NCBI GenBank assembly: GCA_021780215.1
Contig: JAJXZD010000026.1
Span: forward strand, 1 to 42,649
Direction: 5' to 3'
Length of the DNA: 42,649 bases
Origin: Acidobacteriota bacterium
GTDB lineage: Bacteria > Acidobacteriota > Terriglobia > Acidiferrales > UBA7541
The stretch's first letter is position 1, and every line of letters starts with the position of its first letter. Positions 16,235 to 24,736 of this stretch are shown here, piece after piece. The notes below the pieces were generated by a model that saw nothing but the letters and a program-made list of their open reading frames with translations, was not told where the DNA came from and did not search any database. A program made the position numbers and the translations under genes.

Positions 16235-16993
16235 ATGGACAAACGCGTGAAACGTCCGGAGAAAATCTGCTGGGTTATCAACCTGGGGCTGATCGGCTAC
16301 GAGAGCGCGTGCGCCCTGCAGAAGCGGCTGGTGGAAGCGCGTAAGGACGGCGCGATTCCCGATGTGCTGCTGCTGTGCGAGCATCCTCACGTCGTCACCC
16401 TCGGGCGCAACGGGAAGGCCGAGCATTTGCGCATCAGCAGCGCCGAGTTGGCGCGACAGGGCGCGGAATTCCACGCCACCGACCGCGGCGGCGACATCAC
16501 CTATCACGGGCCGGGGCAGATTGTTGGCTATCCCATCCTCGATCTGGCGGAGCACCGCCGCGACGTCCGCTGGTATGTCGAACAACTCGAAGAAGTGATG
16601 CTGCGCGTCACCGCGGATTTCGGCGTGCACGCCGCACGTGTCGAGGGGCGCCACGGGATCTGGGCCGGAGCACCACCCAAGGAGGAAAAGCTCGGCGCGC
16701 TCGGCATCCACGTCAGCCGCTGGGTGACTTCCCATGGATTCGCCTACAACGTCTCGACGGATCTGCGCTGCTTCGACTGGATCGTTCCCTGCGGCATTGC
16801 CGGAAAGCGCGCCACTTCCCTCGAACGCCTGCTGGGCCGGGCCGTCCCGCTCGAGGAGGTGCACCGCGGCCTCGTGGGACGTTTCGGCGGCGTATTCGGG
16901 CTTAAGATGGAAATCGCTGAAATCACCGAGATCGAGCAGGGGTTGGCGGAAGCGCGGAAGTGCGGGGAAAATCCGGTGGAAGCGGCGCGGTGA
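16235..16993 (+). CDS. lipB: Octanoyl-[acyl-carrier-protein]:protein octanoyltransferase LipB
   Basis: LipB transfers octanoate from acyl carrier protein to lipoyl-domain lysines, the first step of lipoate synthesis. This 252-aa protein has the family motifs H-P-x-V-x-T-L-G-R near 50, R-G-G-D-I-T-Y-H-G-P-G-Q near 87-98, K-L-G-A-L-G-I-H with the catalytic Lys near 153, and P-C-G-I with the catalytic Cys186. Its location between E3 and E1 fits a role in lipoylating the E2 encoded by the same operon. LipA, which would insert the sulfurs, is not in the window. Confidence 0.95.
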   Translation: MDKRVKRPEKICWVINLGLIGYESACALQKRLVEARKDGAIPDVLLLCEHPHVVTLGRNGKAEHLRISSAELARQGAEFHATDRGGDITYHGPGQIVGYPILDLAEHRRDVRWYVEQLEEVMLRVTADFGVHAARVEGRHGIWAGAPPKEEKLGALGIHVSRWVTSHGFAYNVSTDLRCFDWIVPCGIAGKRATSLERLLGRAVPLEEVHRGLVGRFGGVFGLKMEIAEITEIEQGLAEARKCGENPVEAAR

Positions 16994-17059
16994 GCCGGCG
17001 GGATTCCTCTTCGCGGGTGCGGACAATCGAATGCATCACCTCCGTGGAACGAAGGGCAC

Positions 17060-18331
17060 ATGAGCAATGAACTGACGCGCGAGCAGCACATCGAGCTCTA
17101 CTACTACATGCAGCTCAACCGCCGGCTGGAAGAAAGGCTGGGCCGCCTTTTCCGCCAGAACAAGATTGTGGGCGGCGTCTATTCGAGCCTCGGCCAGGAA
17201 GCGATTTCCGTCGGCACCGCCTACGCGCTTGAGCCGCGCGACTGGCTTGCCCCCATGATCCGCAATATCGGCGCGCTGCTGGTGAAAGGATTTCGGCCGC
17301 GCGACATCTTCACCCAGCACATGGCGCGGGCCACCTCTCCGACGCACGGGAAGGATGGCACCAGCCATTTCGGCGACCTCAAGGTTCGCCATGTGGTCTC
17401 GCCCATCTCGATGCTTGGCGACCTGATTCCCGTGATGACCGGCGTGGCCATGGCTGGACGGTATCTCGGGCACAACATCGTCGCCATGACCTGGATTGGC
17501 GACGGGGGAAGCTCAACCGGGGCGTTCCATGAGGGCCTGAATCTCGCAGCCACGCAGCGCGCCCCGCTCGTGCTGGTCCTCGAGAATAATCAGTGGGCCT
17601 ACTCGACCCCGGTGGCGCGGCAGGTTCCGCTCCGCGATCTCGCAGACCGTGCCCGGGCCTACGGCATCTCCTCGCGGATCGTGGACGGCAATGATGTTCT
17701 GTCCGTGCATCAATGTGCGAAGCAAGCCGTGGCGGAATGCCGCGCGGGGCGCGGGCCGGTGCTGATCGAAGTCAAGACGATGCGGATGCAAGGCCATGCA
17801 CAGCACGATCCGGCCGGCTACGTCCCCAAAGAAATGTTCGCCTTCTGGAAAGAGCGCGATCCCCTCGTCCGCTTTGAAACCTATCTCACCGAGCATCATC
17901 TGTGGGACCCGGCGAAAAAGGAGGAGATCGACGCCCGCATCGAAAGCGAACTCGACGCCGATCAGAAATTTGCCGAGGATTCGCCGATGCCGTCTCCGGA
18001 AACCGCCGAGCAGGGGGTCTACTGCGAGGGCTGCCACGCCGTCGAGGCGGAATGGCACCGGCCGAAGCAGGAGGTGATGCCGCCGGCCGCGAGCGCCGAG
18101 GCAGTCTGGAAGGTGAAGGATTTCGGCGCACTCCGCGGAGAGAAGCCGCCCGCCGCTCCTCCGGCGGCCAAGGAGCCCGCGCCGAAGCCCGCCGCTCCGC
18201 AGGCCAAGCCGGAGATCTCCGAGGCGCCTCCGCTGCGCGTGCCCTTCGGGCGCGGCCCCAAGGACCGGGCCTTCCGCGAAAGCCACGAAGAGAAGCATCC
18301 TCGGCACAAGAGCAAGAAGAGGAGACGCTGA
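17060..18331 (+). CDS. pdhA: Pyruvate/2-oxoacid dehydrogenase E1 alpha subunit with long C-terminal tail
   Basis: The alpha subunit of the thiamine-diphosphate-dependent E1 decarboxylates the 2-oxoacid. The TPP motif is G-D-G-G-S-S near 150 followed by L-E-N-N-Q-W-A-Y-S-T near 178, with a Y-Y-M-Q-L-N-R-R-x-E-E-R start and K-T-x-R-x-x-G-H near 240. The catalytic part ends near residue 320. About 100 further residues form a Pro/Ala/Lys-rich, probably disordered tail that starts with Y-C-E-G-C-H and ends K-S-K-K-R-R-R. Whether the substrate is pyruvate or branched-chain oxoacids cannot be fixed from sequence alone; with lpd and lipB, pyruvate is more likely. Confidence 0.9.
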   Translation: MSNELTREQHIELYYYMQLNRRLEERLGRLFRQNKIVGGVYSSLGQEAISVGTAYALEPRDWLAPMIRNIGALLVKGFRPRDIFTQHMARATSPTHGKDGTSHFGDLKVRHVVSPISMLGDLIPVMTGVAMAGRYLGHNIVAMTWIGDGGSSTGAFHEGLNLAATQRAPLVLVLENNQWAYSTPVARQVPLRDLADRARAYGISSRIVDGNDVLSVHQCAKQAVAECRAGRGPVLIEVKTMRMQGHAQHDPAGYVPKEMFAFWKERDPLVRFETYLTEHHLWDPAKKEEIDARIESELDADQKFAEDSPMPSPETAEQGVYCEGCHAVEAEWHRPKQEVMPPAASAEAVWKVKDFGALRGEKPPAAPPAAKEPAPKPAAPQAKPEISEAPPLRVPFGRGPKDRAFRESHEEKHPRHKSKKRRR

Positions 18332-18333
18332 CC

Positions 18334-19308
18334 ATGGCCGAAATCACCATGCTCGAAGCCATCCGCGAGGCGCTCTTCGAGGAGATGGAGCGTGATCCCA
18401 CGGTTGTGGCGCTTGGCGAGGATATCGGAGTGTATGGGGGCGCCTTCAAGGTGACCGAGGGGCTGCTGGCGCGCTTCGGCACCGAGCGCGTGATGGACAC
18501 ACCGATCAGCGAGACAGCCATCGTCGGCGCCGCGTGCGGCATGAGCTATCTGGGGCTGCGACCAGTGGCCGAAATGCAGTTCATTGATTTCATCGCGTGC
18601 TGCTTCAATCAGGTCACCAACTTCGCCGCCAAATCGCACTATCGCTGGGGCGCGCCGGCGCCGCTGGTCCTCCGCGGGCCATCGGGCGGCGGGGTGCACG
18701 GCGGGCCGTTCCATTCGGCGAATCCGGAGATGTATTTCGTGCACACCCCGGGTCTGAAGGTGGTCTATCCTTCGACGCCGGGCGATGCCAAGGGTCTGTT
18801 GAAGTCGGCTATTCGCGATAACAACCCGGTCCTCTTTTTCGAGCACAAATTTCTGTATCGGCGCATCAAAGAGGACGTCCCCGCGGGCGATTTCACCGTG
18901 CCAATCGGGAAGGCCGCGCTGCGGCGGGAGGGAAGCGACCTGACGATCGTGAGCTATGCCGCTGCGGCGCACACCGCTCTCGAAGCTGCGCAGGCCCTGG
19001 CCAAGGAGGGAATCCAAGCGGAGGTGCTGGATCTGCGCACCCTGCTGCCTCTTGACCGCGATGCCATCCTGGCTTCGGTGAAAAAAACGGGCAAGCTGCT
19101 GGTCGTGCACGAGGACACGCGCACCGGCGGCATCGCCGGGGAAATCAGCGCGCTGGTCTGTGAAGGCGCGTTCGAGGACCTCGATGGCCCCGTGGCGCGC
19201 GTCACCGCGCCCGACACTCCGGTGCCCTATGCGCCGCCGCTCGAGGAAGCGTTCCTGCCCAGCGCCGAAAAAGTTGCCGCAGCCGCACGGGAATTGGCAG
19301 AATACTAG
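18334..19308 (+). CDS. pdhB: Pyruvate/2-oxoacid dehydrogenase E1 beta subunit
   Basis: The 324-aa beta subunit pairs with the E1 alpha upstream. Hallmarks are T-M-L-E-A-I-R-E-A, L-G-E-D-I-G-x-Y-G-G near 28, R-V-x-D-T-P-I-S-E near 53, and G-P-S-G-G-G-V-H-G-G-P-F-H-S near 113. The C-terminal transketolase domain includes V-L-D-L-R-T-L-L-P-L-D and T-G-G-I-A-G-E-I. ATG 18334 lies 2 bp after the alpha stop, with AGGAGA upstream; the frame is open far into pdhA but that part is not family-like. Confidence 0.95.
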   Translation: MAEITMLEAIREALFEEMERDPTVVALGEDIGVYGGAFKVTEGLLARFGTERVMDTPISETAIVGAACGMSYLGLRPVAEMQFIDFIACCFNQVTNFAAKSHYRWGAPAPLVLRGPSGGGVHGGPFHSANPEMYFVHTPGLKVVYPSTPGDAKGLLKSAIRDNNPVLFFEHKFLYRRIKEDVPAGDFTVPIGKAALRREGSDLTIVSYAAAAHTALEAAQALAKEGIQAEVLDLRTLLPLDRDAILASVKKTGKLLVVHEDTRTGGIAGEISALVCEGAFEDLDGPVARVTAPDTPVPYAPPLEEAFLPSAEKVAAAARELAEY

Positions 19309-19333
19309 TTCCAAAGAAAGCAGGGGGCGCACC

Positions 19334-19585
19334 GTGGGAAAAACGAAGGGATTGAACAAGGCGGAGTTCGAAGTCGGGTCCGAAGTGCGCATCGCGGACC
19401 GTGCCTTTCTGCAGGAATTTCTCGATGCCGGGCAGTACCACAACGAGCTCGAACCCGAGCAGCTCGAATATGCGGGCCGCGCCGCCCGCGTCCAGACCGT
19501 CACTTTCTTTCACGGCGGAGATGAAATCTATACCCTCGAGGGAATCCCGGGGGTCTGGCACGAGGAGTGCCTCCGCGCGTCCTGA
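19334..19585 (+). CDS. Unrecognised 83-aa protein inside the pyruvate dehydrogenase operon
   Basis: A small frame starting at GTG 19334 (CAGGGGG upstream) lies between E1 beta and E2, 25 bp from each neighbour. It encodes a soluble protein with no signal peptide. Visible features are E-V-G-S-E-V-R-I-A-D near residue 13, a charged middle (F-L-D-A-G-Q-Y-H-N-E-L), and a C-terminal beta pattern G-D-E-I-Y-T-L-E-G-I-P-G-V-W-H-E-E-C-L. The last segment looks like a compact SH3-like barrel end. I cannot assign a family. Position suggests a role in assembly or regulation of the complex, but that is inference. Confidence 0.7.
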   Translation: MGKTKGLNKAEFEVGSEVRIADRAFLQEFLDAGQYHNELEPEQLEYAGRAARVQTVTFFHGGDEIYTLEGIPGVWHEECLRAS

Positions 19586-19609
19586 GTTTCAAAACCTGAG
19601 GAGAACACT

Positions 19610-20956
19610 ATGGCTGTGGACGTCATCATGCCCCAGATGGGCGAAAGCATCTTCGAAGGCACTATCACCAAGTGGCTGAAGAAGCCCGGCGATAAGATCG
19701 AACGCGACGAGCCCTTGTTCGAAATTTCCACGGACAAAGTGGATGCGGAAATTCCCGCGCCCGCCGCCGGCGTCCTGAAGGAGATTAAGGTCAGCGAAGG
19801 CCAGACGGTTCCGGTGCAGACGATCGTGGCCATCATCGAGGGCGCTGCCGCCAAGGAAACCGCCGCGCCGCCCGCACCCGTCGCTGCGGAAGCGTCCAGG
19901 CCAGCCGCCGCCGTCCCCGCGCCTTCCAAACCGGTGCCTGCTCCTGCCGCCGCGGCTCCTACTCCTGTGCCGCCGGCGGCCGTTCCCACCGCTCCCGCGC
20001 CGCCACAAGCGCCGCCAGCCGCCGAGGAAAGGGTCCGCAGCTCTCCTCTGGTCCGCCGCATGGCGCGCGAACACAACATTGACCTGGCCAGCCTTGCCGG
20101 AACCGGCGCCGGAGGCCGCATCAGCAAGCGCGATATCGAAGCTGCCATCGAGCGCGGCCCCGCGGCTCCGGCAGCCCCCGCGCCGGCGCGGCCGGCCGCC
20201 GCGCATCCTCCCGCCGCGGCTGCGGCCCTAGAGACGGGCGTGCCGCGCGAGAAGATCTATTTCGGGCACTACGAAGTGCAGCCGATGTCCGTGATGCGCC
20301 AGCGCATCGCCGAGCACATGGTGCTCTCGAAGCGGACTTCGCCGCACGTCTATTCGATTGAAGAGGCGGACGTCTCCGCGATTGCCACGCTGCGCGAGAA
20401 GAGCAAGGAGAAATTCGAACGCGAGTCCGGCACGAAGCTTACTTACATGCCCTTCTTCATCCGCGCGGCGGTTGAAGCGCTGCGCGCCTTTCCGACCGTG
20501 AACTGCTCCGTGGACGGGACGAACATCGTCTTTCACAAGGAGTGCAACGTCGGCATCGCCGTGGCGCTCGATTGGGGGCTGATCGTCCCGGTGGTGAAGA
20601 ACGCCGAGGAGAAGAATTTTCTCGGATTGCAGCGCACGGTAAATGATCTCGCTGAGCGCGCCCGGTCGAAGAAGCTCAAACCCGAGGAGGTGCTCGAGAG
20701 CACGTTCTCCATCACCAACCCGGGAATCTACGGCGGGCTGCTGGGTTTGCCGGTGATCAACCAGCCGAACGTGGCCATCCTCGGCCTGGGCACAATTCAG
20801 AAGCGCCCGGTGGTGATCAACGACGCGATCGCCATCCGCTCGATGGTCTATCTCGCGCTGACCTACGACCATCGCGTGGTGGACGGCGCCATTGCCCACC
20901 AGTTCATGAGCCACATCCGGCACACGCTCGAGAACTGGACCGAGAGCATTTTCTAA
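19610..20956 (+). CDS. pdhC: Dihydrolipoamide acyltransferase (E2)
   Basis: E2 is the core of the complex, carrying acyl groups on lipoate and transferring them to CoA. The 448-aa chain has one N-terminal lipoyl domain (lipoylated Lys43 in S-T-D-K-V-D), a long Ala/Pro linker (about 85-140), an E3/E1-binding domain with S-P-L-V-R-R-M-A-R-E and G-x-G-x-G-G-R-I-S-K-R-D, a second Ala/Pro linker, and the catalytic domain ending with Y-D-H-R-V-V-D-G near 420 (His and Asp of the active site). A strong AGGAG precedes the ATG. It closes the operon; a weak 8-bp hairpin follows. Confidence 0.95.
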   Translation: MAVDVIMPQMGESIFEGTITKWLKKPGDKIERDEPLFEISTDKVDAEIPAPAAGVLKEIKVSEGQTVPVQTIVAIIEGAAAKETAAPPAPVAAEASRPAAAVPAPSKPVPAPAAAAPTPVPPAAVPTAPAPPQAPPAAEERVRSSPLVRRMAREHNIDLASLAGTGAGGRISKRDIEAAIERGPAAPAAPAPARPAAAHPPAAAAALETGVPREKIYFGHYEVQPMSVMRQRIAEHMVLSKRTSPHVYSIEEADVSAIATLREKSKEKFERESGTKLTYMPFFIRAAVEALRAFPTVNCSVDGTNIVFHKECNVGIAVALDWGLIVPVVKNAEEKNFLGLQRTVNDLAERARSKKLKPEEVLESTFSITNPGIYGGLLGLPVINQPNVAILGLGTIQKRPVVINDAIAIRSMVYLALTYDHRVVDGAIAHQFMSHIRHTLENWTESIF

Positions 20957-20967
20957 TAGATTGGGGC

Positions 20968-21000
20968 GCCGCGCCTCCTCGCAGTCCGCCGGGGCGCGGC
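20968..21000 (+). terminator. Weak hairpin after the pyruvate dehydrogenase operon
   Basis: GCCGCGCC (20968-20975) pairs with GGCGCGGC (20993-21000) just after the E2 stop. It lacks a T-run, so it could be a factor-dependent terminator region or simply GC-rich sequence. Confidence 0.3.
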
Positions 21001-21028
21001 TTCCGGATTTCACATTGCGGCTGCTCTC

Positions 21029-22237
21029 ATGTCTCTTCCTGGAGCCTACAGTTCTTGGGGCGTTCCTCCCTGGCGGGTTGATTTTCGTCCTTTGCCCACG
21101 CCGATTCCGGATTCCGTTGATTTTGCCGTAGTGGGCGGCGGATTCACGGGTCTGGCCGCAGCAGCATGGCTTCGCCTGCTCGCGCCGGAGGCTTCCGTAG
21201 CCGTTTTCGAGGCGGTTCGCATCGGAGCGGGCGCCAGCGGGCGCACTGGAGGAATGGCCCTGGCGGAATCGGCTGCGGGCAATCTTCCCGGTCTTGGCGA
21301 CGTTCTCGCCGGATTGGTCGGAATCCTCGGAAAGCTCCATGTGGAATGCGAGCTGGCCCTTGGCGGTGCCTGGGAGATTGCTCACGAAGCGGCTCCCCCG
21401 GAGTCTTCGGGCGCGCACCCGGCGGTTCGCTCGCCCTTCGAATGGAAAGACGGGGAACCGCTGCGCGTGGTCAACGAGGTTCCGGGGGGCGCGCTCGATC
21501 CGGGAATGCTCGCCGGAGGACTGGCACGCGCGGCACAGCGCCTGGGCGCGAAGATTTTCGAACACCAGCCGGTGCTCGATATTCTCTGGGGCCGCGGCGC
21601 GGAGCTACGCTTGCACGACGGCCTTGTCCGCGCGGGCCGCGTGCTGCTGGCCAACAGCGCCTGGGCGCTCGAACGCCTGCGAGTCGCGGACGCGTACACC
21701 TTTCTGACGCTGGCCGTGGCCACCACGCCTCTGGCAGACAGCCAACTGGCCGCCGCCGGGCTCGCCGAACGAAAACCCTTCTACACCGTGGATTTTCCGT
21801 ATCTCTGGGGACGCGTGCTGGCAAATAACGCCCTGGTGTGCGGCGCGGGGCTGGTGAACGCTCCCGAGGGCGGAACGCTCGCAGAAATTGACGTTGCCGC
21901 GGAAGAGGCCGCGCGGGCGTTTGCGGAATTTCGGAAGCGCCTGCACGGCCTGCACCCGGCCTTTTCCGCGCTCGAGTTCACGCACCGCTGGGGCGGGCCG
22001 ATCGCGTTCCGCAGCGGCTGGCGGCCCGTCTTTTCGCTCCATCCGGAAAGCCCGCAGGGAATCCTTCTGGGCGCGTATGCAGGGCACGGCGTGGCGCTTT
22101 CCGTGTATCTGGGCGCGTGGGCTGCGGAGGCGATGCTTGCCCGCAGGAAACTGCCGGACTGGGGCCGCATTGGCCTGCCCGGAGAATTCCGCTTCGAGCC
22201 GCCAGCGTGGATGACTCGCCGGGCGAAGACGTCTTGA
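21029..22237 (+). CDS. FAD-dependent oxidoreductase (DAO family)
   Basis: This 402-aa protein has the glycine-rich dinucleotide site V-V-G-G-G-F-T-G-L near residues 34-42 and the family pattern G-A-G-A-S-G-R-T-G-G near 68. A C-terminal block with H-R-W-G-G and A-Y-A-G-H-G-V-A-L-S completes the D-amino-acid oxidase fold. The arrangement resembles the OrdL/PuuB-type amine oxidoreductases, so the substrate may be an amino acid or an amine, but it is not defined. It starts 72 bp after E2 and ends just before the convergent tRNA gene. Confidence 0.85.
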   Translation: MSLPGAYSSWGVPPWRVDFRPLPTPIPDSVDFAVVGGGFTGLAAAAWLRLLAPEASVAVFEAVRIGAGASGRTGGMALAESAAGNLPGLGDVLAGLVGILGKLHVECELALGGAWEIAHEAAPPESSGAHPAVRSPFEWKDGEPLRVVNEVPGGALDPGMLAGGLARAAQRLGAKIFEHQPVLDILWGRGAELRLHDGLVRAGRVLLANSAWALERLRVADAYTFLTLAVATTPLADSQLAAAGLAERKPFYTVDFPYLWGRVLANNALVCGAGLVNAPEGGTLAEIDVAAEEAARAFAEFRKRLHGLHPAFSALEFTHRWGGPIAFRSGWRPVFSLHPESPQGILLGAYAGHGVALSVYLGAWAAEAMLARRKLPDWGRIGLPGEFRFEPPAWMTRRAKTS

Positions 22238-22285
22238 GCACAGCGCATTACGGGAAAGGCAACTTGCGGGAGCCGAAATACATCT

Positions 22286-22360
22286 TGGTAGCCCGGACGG
22301 GAATTGAACCCGTGTTTGCGGCTTGAAAGGCCACCGTGCTAACCACTGCACCACCGGGCC
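22286..22360 (-). tRNA. tRNA-Glu (anticodon UUC)
   Basis: On the minus strand the sequence folds as a cloverleaf. The acceptor stem pairs 22354-22360 with 22290-22296, including one G-U pair. The D-stem is GTGC/GCAC. The anticodon stem is GTGGC/GCCGC with the 7-nt loop CTTTCAA (anticodon TTC). The T-stem is ACGGG/CCCGT with loop TTCAATT. Discriminator A and an encoded CCA end (22286-22288) follow. It lies between convergent and divergent protein genes with no other RNA gene nearby. Confidence 0.95.
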
Positions 22361-22519
22361 ACGGCAGGCAGCCGGCAGGAAATGTCCGGCTTGCGTTTTC
22401 CCAGTCTATCACAGTGCCGGGGCGCAATCGGAGCCCGGTGGAAACGACGCTCGCAGGCCGCCGCGGAACGCGGTAGAATCGCGTTTCTGCCGAGACGCAC
22501 TCCTAAAGGAGCCATCCCG

Positions 22520-24382
22520 ATGAGCATGACTTCTCCCGCAGCGCCGGCTGTCGAAGCGGTAAAGGAAAAGGCGCGAAGGCTCAGCATAATGTCCATGATG
22601 GCCACCACGGCCGCCGGCTCAGGGCATCCGACCTCGTGCCTTTCGGCCGCCGAGCTGGTGGCCGGCACATTTTTCCACGCCATGAAATTCGATCCGCGGA
22701 ACCCGACCGCCGGCGATTCCGACCGCTTTGTTCTTTCCAAGGGCCACGCTGCTCCGCTGCTCTATGCGGCCTTGGCCGAGGCTGGCGTGTTTCCCGCCTC
22801 GCGCACGATGACCCTCCGACAATTCTCGAGCGAGCTTGAAGGCCATCCCACGCCGCGCATTCCCGGCGTGGACGCGGCCACCGGTTCGCTCGGGCAGGGG
22901 CTTTCGGTCGGCTTGGGGCTGGCCCTGGGCGCGCGGCTGGATCAAAGCCCGGCGCGCGTCTACGTCCTGCTGGGAGATGGGGAAATGGCCGAGGGGGAAG
23001 TCTGGGAAGCGGCGGCGGTCGCCGGGCACTACCACCTCGAAAACCTGACCGTGCTGGCCGACGTGAACGCCCTCGGGCAAAGCGAATTTACGATGTACCG
23101 GCACGACATGGAAACGTACCGGCGCAAGTTCGATTCCGAAGGCTGGGCCACCGAAGTGATTGACGGCCACGACGTCGCCGCCGTGCTCGCGGCGCTCGAC
23201 CGCGCGCGCGGGACCGAGGGGCGCCCGCAGGCCATCCTCGCCCGGACGGTGAAGGGCCACGGAGTGAGCTTTCTCGCCGGCAAAGAGCACTGGCACGGCA
23301 AGCCGCTCTCGAAGGAGCAGCTCGCCGACGCCCTGAAAGAGATGGGCGGACCGATTACCATCGCCGCGGACCCGGGAAAATCCTACGAGCGAACTGCGCT
23401 CCCGCAGCCCCCGGATTTTCCAGCCCCCCCCGCGCCTGCTTACGACCGCTCGAAACCCGTGGCCACGCGCGAGGCCTACGGCTTCGCGCTGAAGCGCCTT
23501 GGCGCCGTGAATCCGCACATCGTGGCTCTCTCCGGCGATGTGAAGAACTCCACGTTCTCCGAGATTTTCGGCGACGCGTTTCCGGGGCGTTTCCTTCAGG
23601 GATACATTGCGGAGCAGAACCTGGTCAGCACGGGCGTTGGCTTGGCCGCGCGGGGCAAGGTTCCCTTTGTGGATACCTTCGCCTGCTTCCTCACCCGCGC
23701 CTACGACAACGTGCGCATGGCCGCCATCAGCCGGAGCAATCTGAACCTGTGCGGCTCGCATTGCGGCGTCTCGATTGGCGAGGACGGGCCATCACAAATG
23801 GCGCTTGAGGACCTGGCCATGTTTCGCGCCGTGCACGGCTCGGCGGTCTTCTACCCAAGCGATGCCATCTCGACCGAGCGGCTCACCGAAATCATGGCGC
23901 GCCGCCCGGGAATCAATTATCTGCGGACTTCGAGGCCGAAGATGCCCATCCTCTATTCTCCGGAGGAGCCATTCCCGATTCCCGGATTCAAAATTCCGCG
24001 GCAGAGCGCGGCAGATCGAGTCACCGTCATCGGCGCGGGTGTCACCCTGCACGAAGCGCTCAAGGCGGCCGACCAGTTGCAATCTCAAAGCATCTCCATT
24101 CGCGTGCTGGACCTCTACTGCGTGAAGCCGCTCGACGGAAAGGCGCTGGCCGCGCAAATCAGCGCCACCGGCGGCCGTCTGCTGACCGTCGAGGATCACT
24201 GGCCCGAGGGAGGAATCGGCGAAGCCGTGCTCGCGGCGCTGGCCGAAGCGGGCGCCGCCCCTTCCCGCTACCGCATGCTGGCGGTGCGCAGGCTGCCGCA
24301 CTCGGGAAAGCCCGAGGAACTGCTGGAGGCGTTCGGAATTTCGGCGCGGCAGATTGCGGACGCCGTGCGGGAGATTGCCTGA
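22520..24382 (+). CDS. tkt: Transketolase, animal-type
   Basis: This 620-aa thiamine-diphosphate enzyme moves two-carbon units between sugar phosphates in the pentose phosphate pathway. The TPP motif is G-D-G-E-M-A-E-G-E-V-W-E-A near 155. A-A-G-S-G-H-P-T-S-C near 31 and F-V-L-S-K-G-H-A-A-P near 71 are diagnostic. The catalytic E-Q-N motif is I-A-E-Q-N-L-V-S-T-G near 370. Length and motifs fit the shorter animal-like subfamily rather than the 660-aa E. coli TktA type. AAAGGAG lies 8 nt before ATG 22520. The small downstream gene begins 34 bp after the stop. Confidence 0.95.
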   Translation: MSMTSPAAPAVEAVKEKARRLSIMSMMATTAAGSGHPTSCLSAAELVAGTFFHAMKFDPRNPTAGDSDRFVLSKGHAAPLLYAALAEAGVFPASRTMTLRQFSSELEGHPTPRIPGVDAATGSLGQGLSVGLGLALGARLDQSPARVYVLLGDGEMAEGEVWEAAAVAGHYHLENLTVLADVNALGQSEFTMYRHDMETYRRKFDSEGWATEVIDGHDVAAVLAALDRARGTEGRPQAILARTVKGHGVSFLAGKEHWHGKPLSKEQLADALKEMGGPITIAADPGKSYERTALPQPPDFPAPPAPAYDRSKPVATREAYGFALKRLGAVNPHIVALSGDVKNSTFSEIFGDAFPGRFLQGYIAEQNLVSTGVGLAARGKVPFVDTFACFLTRAYDNVRMAAISRSNLNLCGSHCGVSIGEDGPSQMALEDLAMFRAVHGSAVFYPSDAISTERLTEIMARRPGINYLRTSRPKMPILYSPEEPFPIPGFKIPRQSAADRVTVIGAGVTLHEALKAADQLQSQSISIRVLDLYCVKPLDGKALAAQISATGGRLLTVEDHWPEGGIGEAVLAALAEAGAAPSRYRMLAVRRLPHSGKPEELLEAFGISARQIADAVREIA

Positions 24383-24416
24383 GCGCGGGCGGAAGCCGGC
24401 GCAGAAAGGAAGCCGC

Positions 24417-24695
24417 GTGGCGGGTGAAAAGATCGTCCTGGTGGGCGTGCTGCCGGAAGCGGTAGTGATTGATGCCGGGGAACAGGTGGTGTGGTTTTCG
24501 AACGCCGGAAACCTCAAGATCGAGTTCGATCCGCAGCGCTCGCCCTTCGCCTCGAACGTCTTTCAGGCGCCGCCCGGGGTGCGTCTTTCCAGCGGCGCAG
24601 CGCGGCCCGGACTGAATCCGGGGTCCTACCGTTACCGTCTTTTGCTCAACGACGTGGTGATCGGCCACGGCGAAGTCCTGCTTCGCGGCAAATAG
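24417..24695 (+). CDS. Small beta-rich protein, possibly cupredoxin-like
   Basis: GTG 24417, with AAAGGA 7 nt upstream, opens a 92-aa frame that follows transketolase by 34 bp. The product is rich in predicted beta strands (K-I-V-L-V-G-V-L, V-V-I-D-A-G-E-Q-V-V-W-F-S-N, S-Y-R-Y-R-L-L-L). The E-Q-V-V-W-F-S-N-A-G block and the final P-G-S-Y-R-Y segment look like a cupredoxin fold, but the copper-ligand His/Cys set is absent. There is no signal peptide. Function is unknown. Confidence 0.6.
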   Translation: MAGEKIVLVGVLPEAVVIDAGEQVVWFSNAGNLKIEFDPQRSPFASNVFQAPPGVRLSSGAARPGLNPGSYRYRLLLNDVVIGHGEVLLRGK

Positions 24696-24736
24696 GCAGG
24701 CGCTCGCGGGTCTGTGCCCCGCCTGCGCCAGCCCGG

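Noticed and set aside
14699-17026. A 775-codon minus-strand open frame over lpd and lipB
   Set aside because: Both plus-strand genes have complete catalytic motifs; the antisense frame is a high-GC artefact.
18010-18060. CxxCH motif in the E1 alpha tail as a heme site
   Set aside because: c-type heme is attached outside the cytoplasm and this protein has no export signal. A chance motif is more likely.
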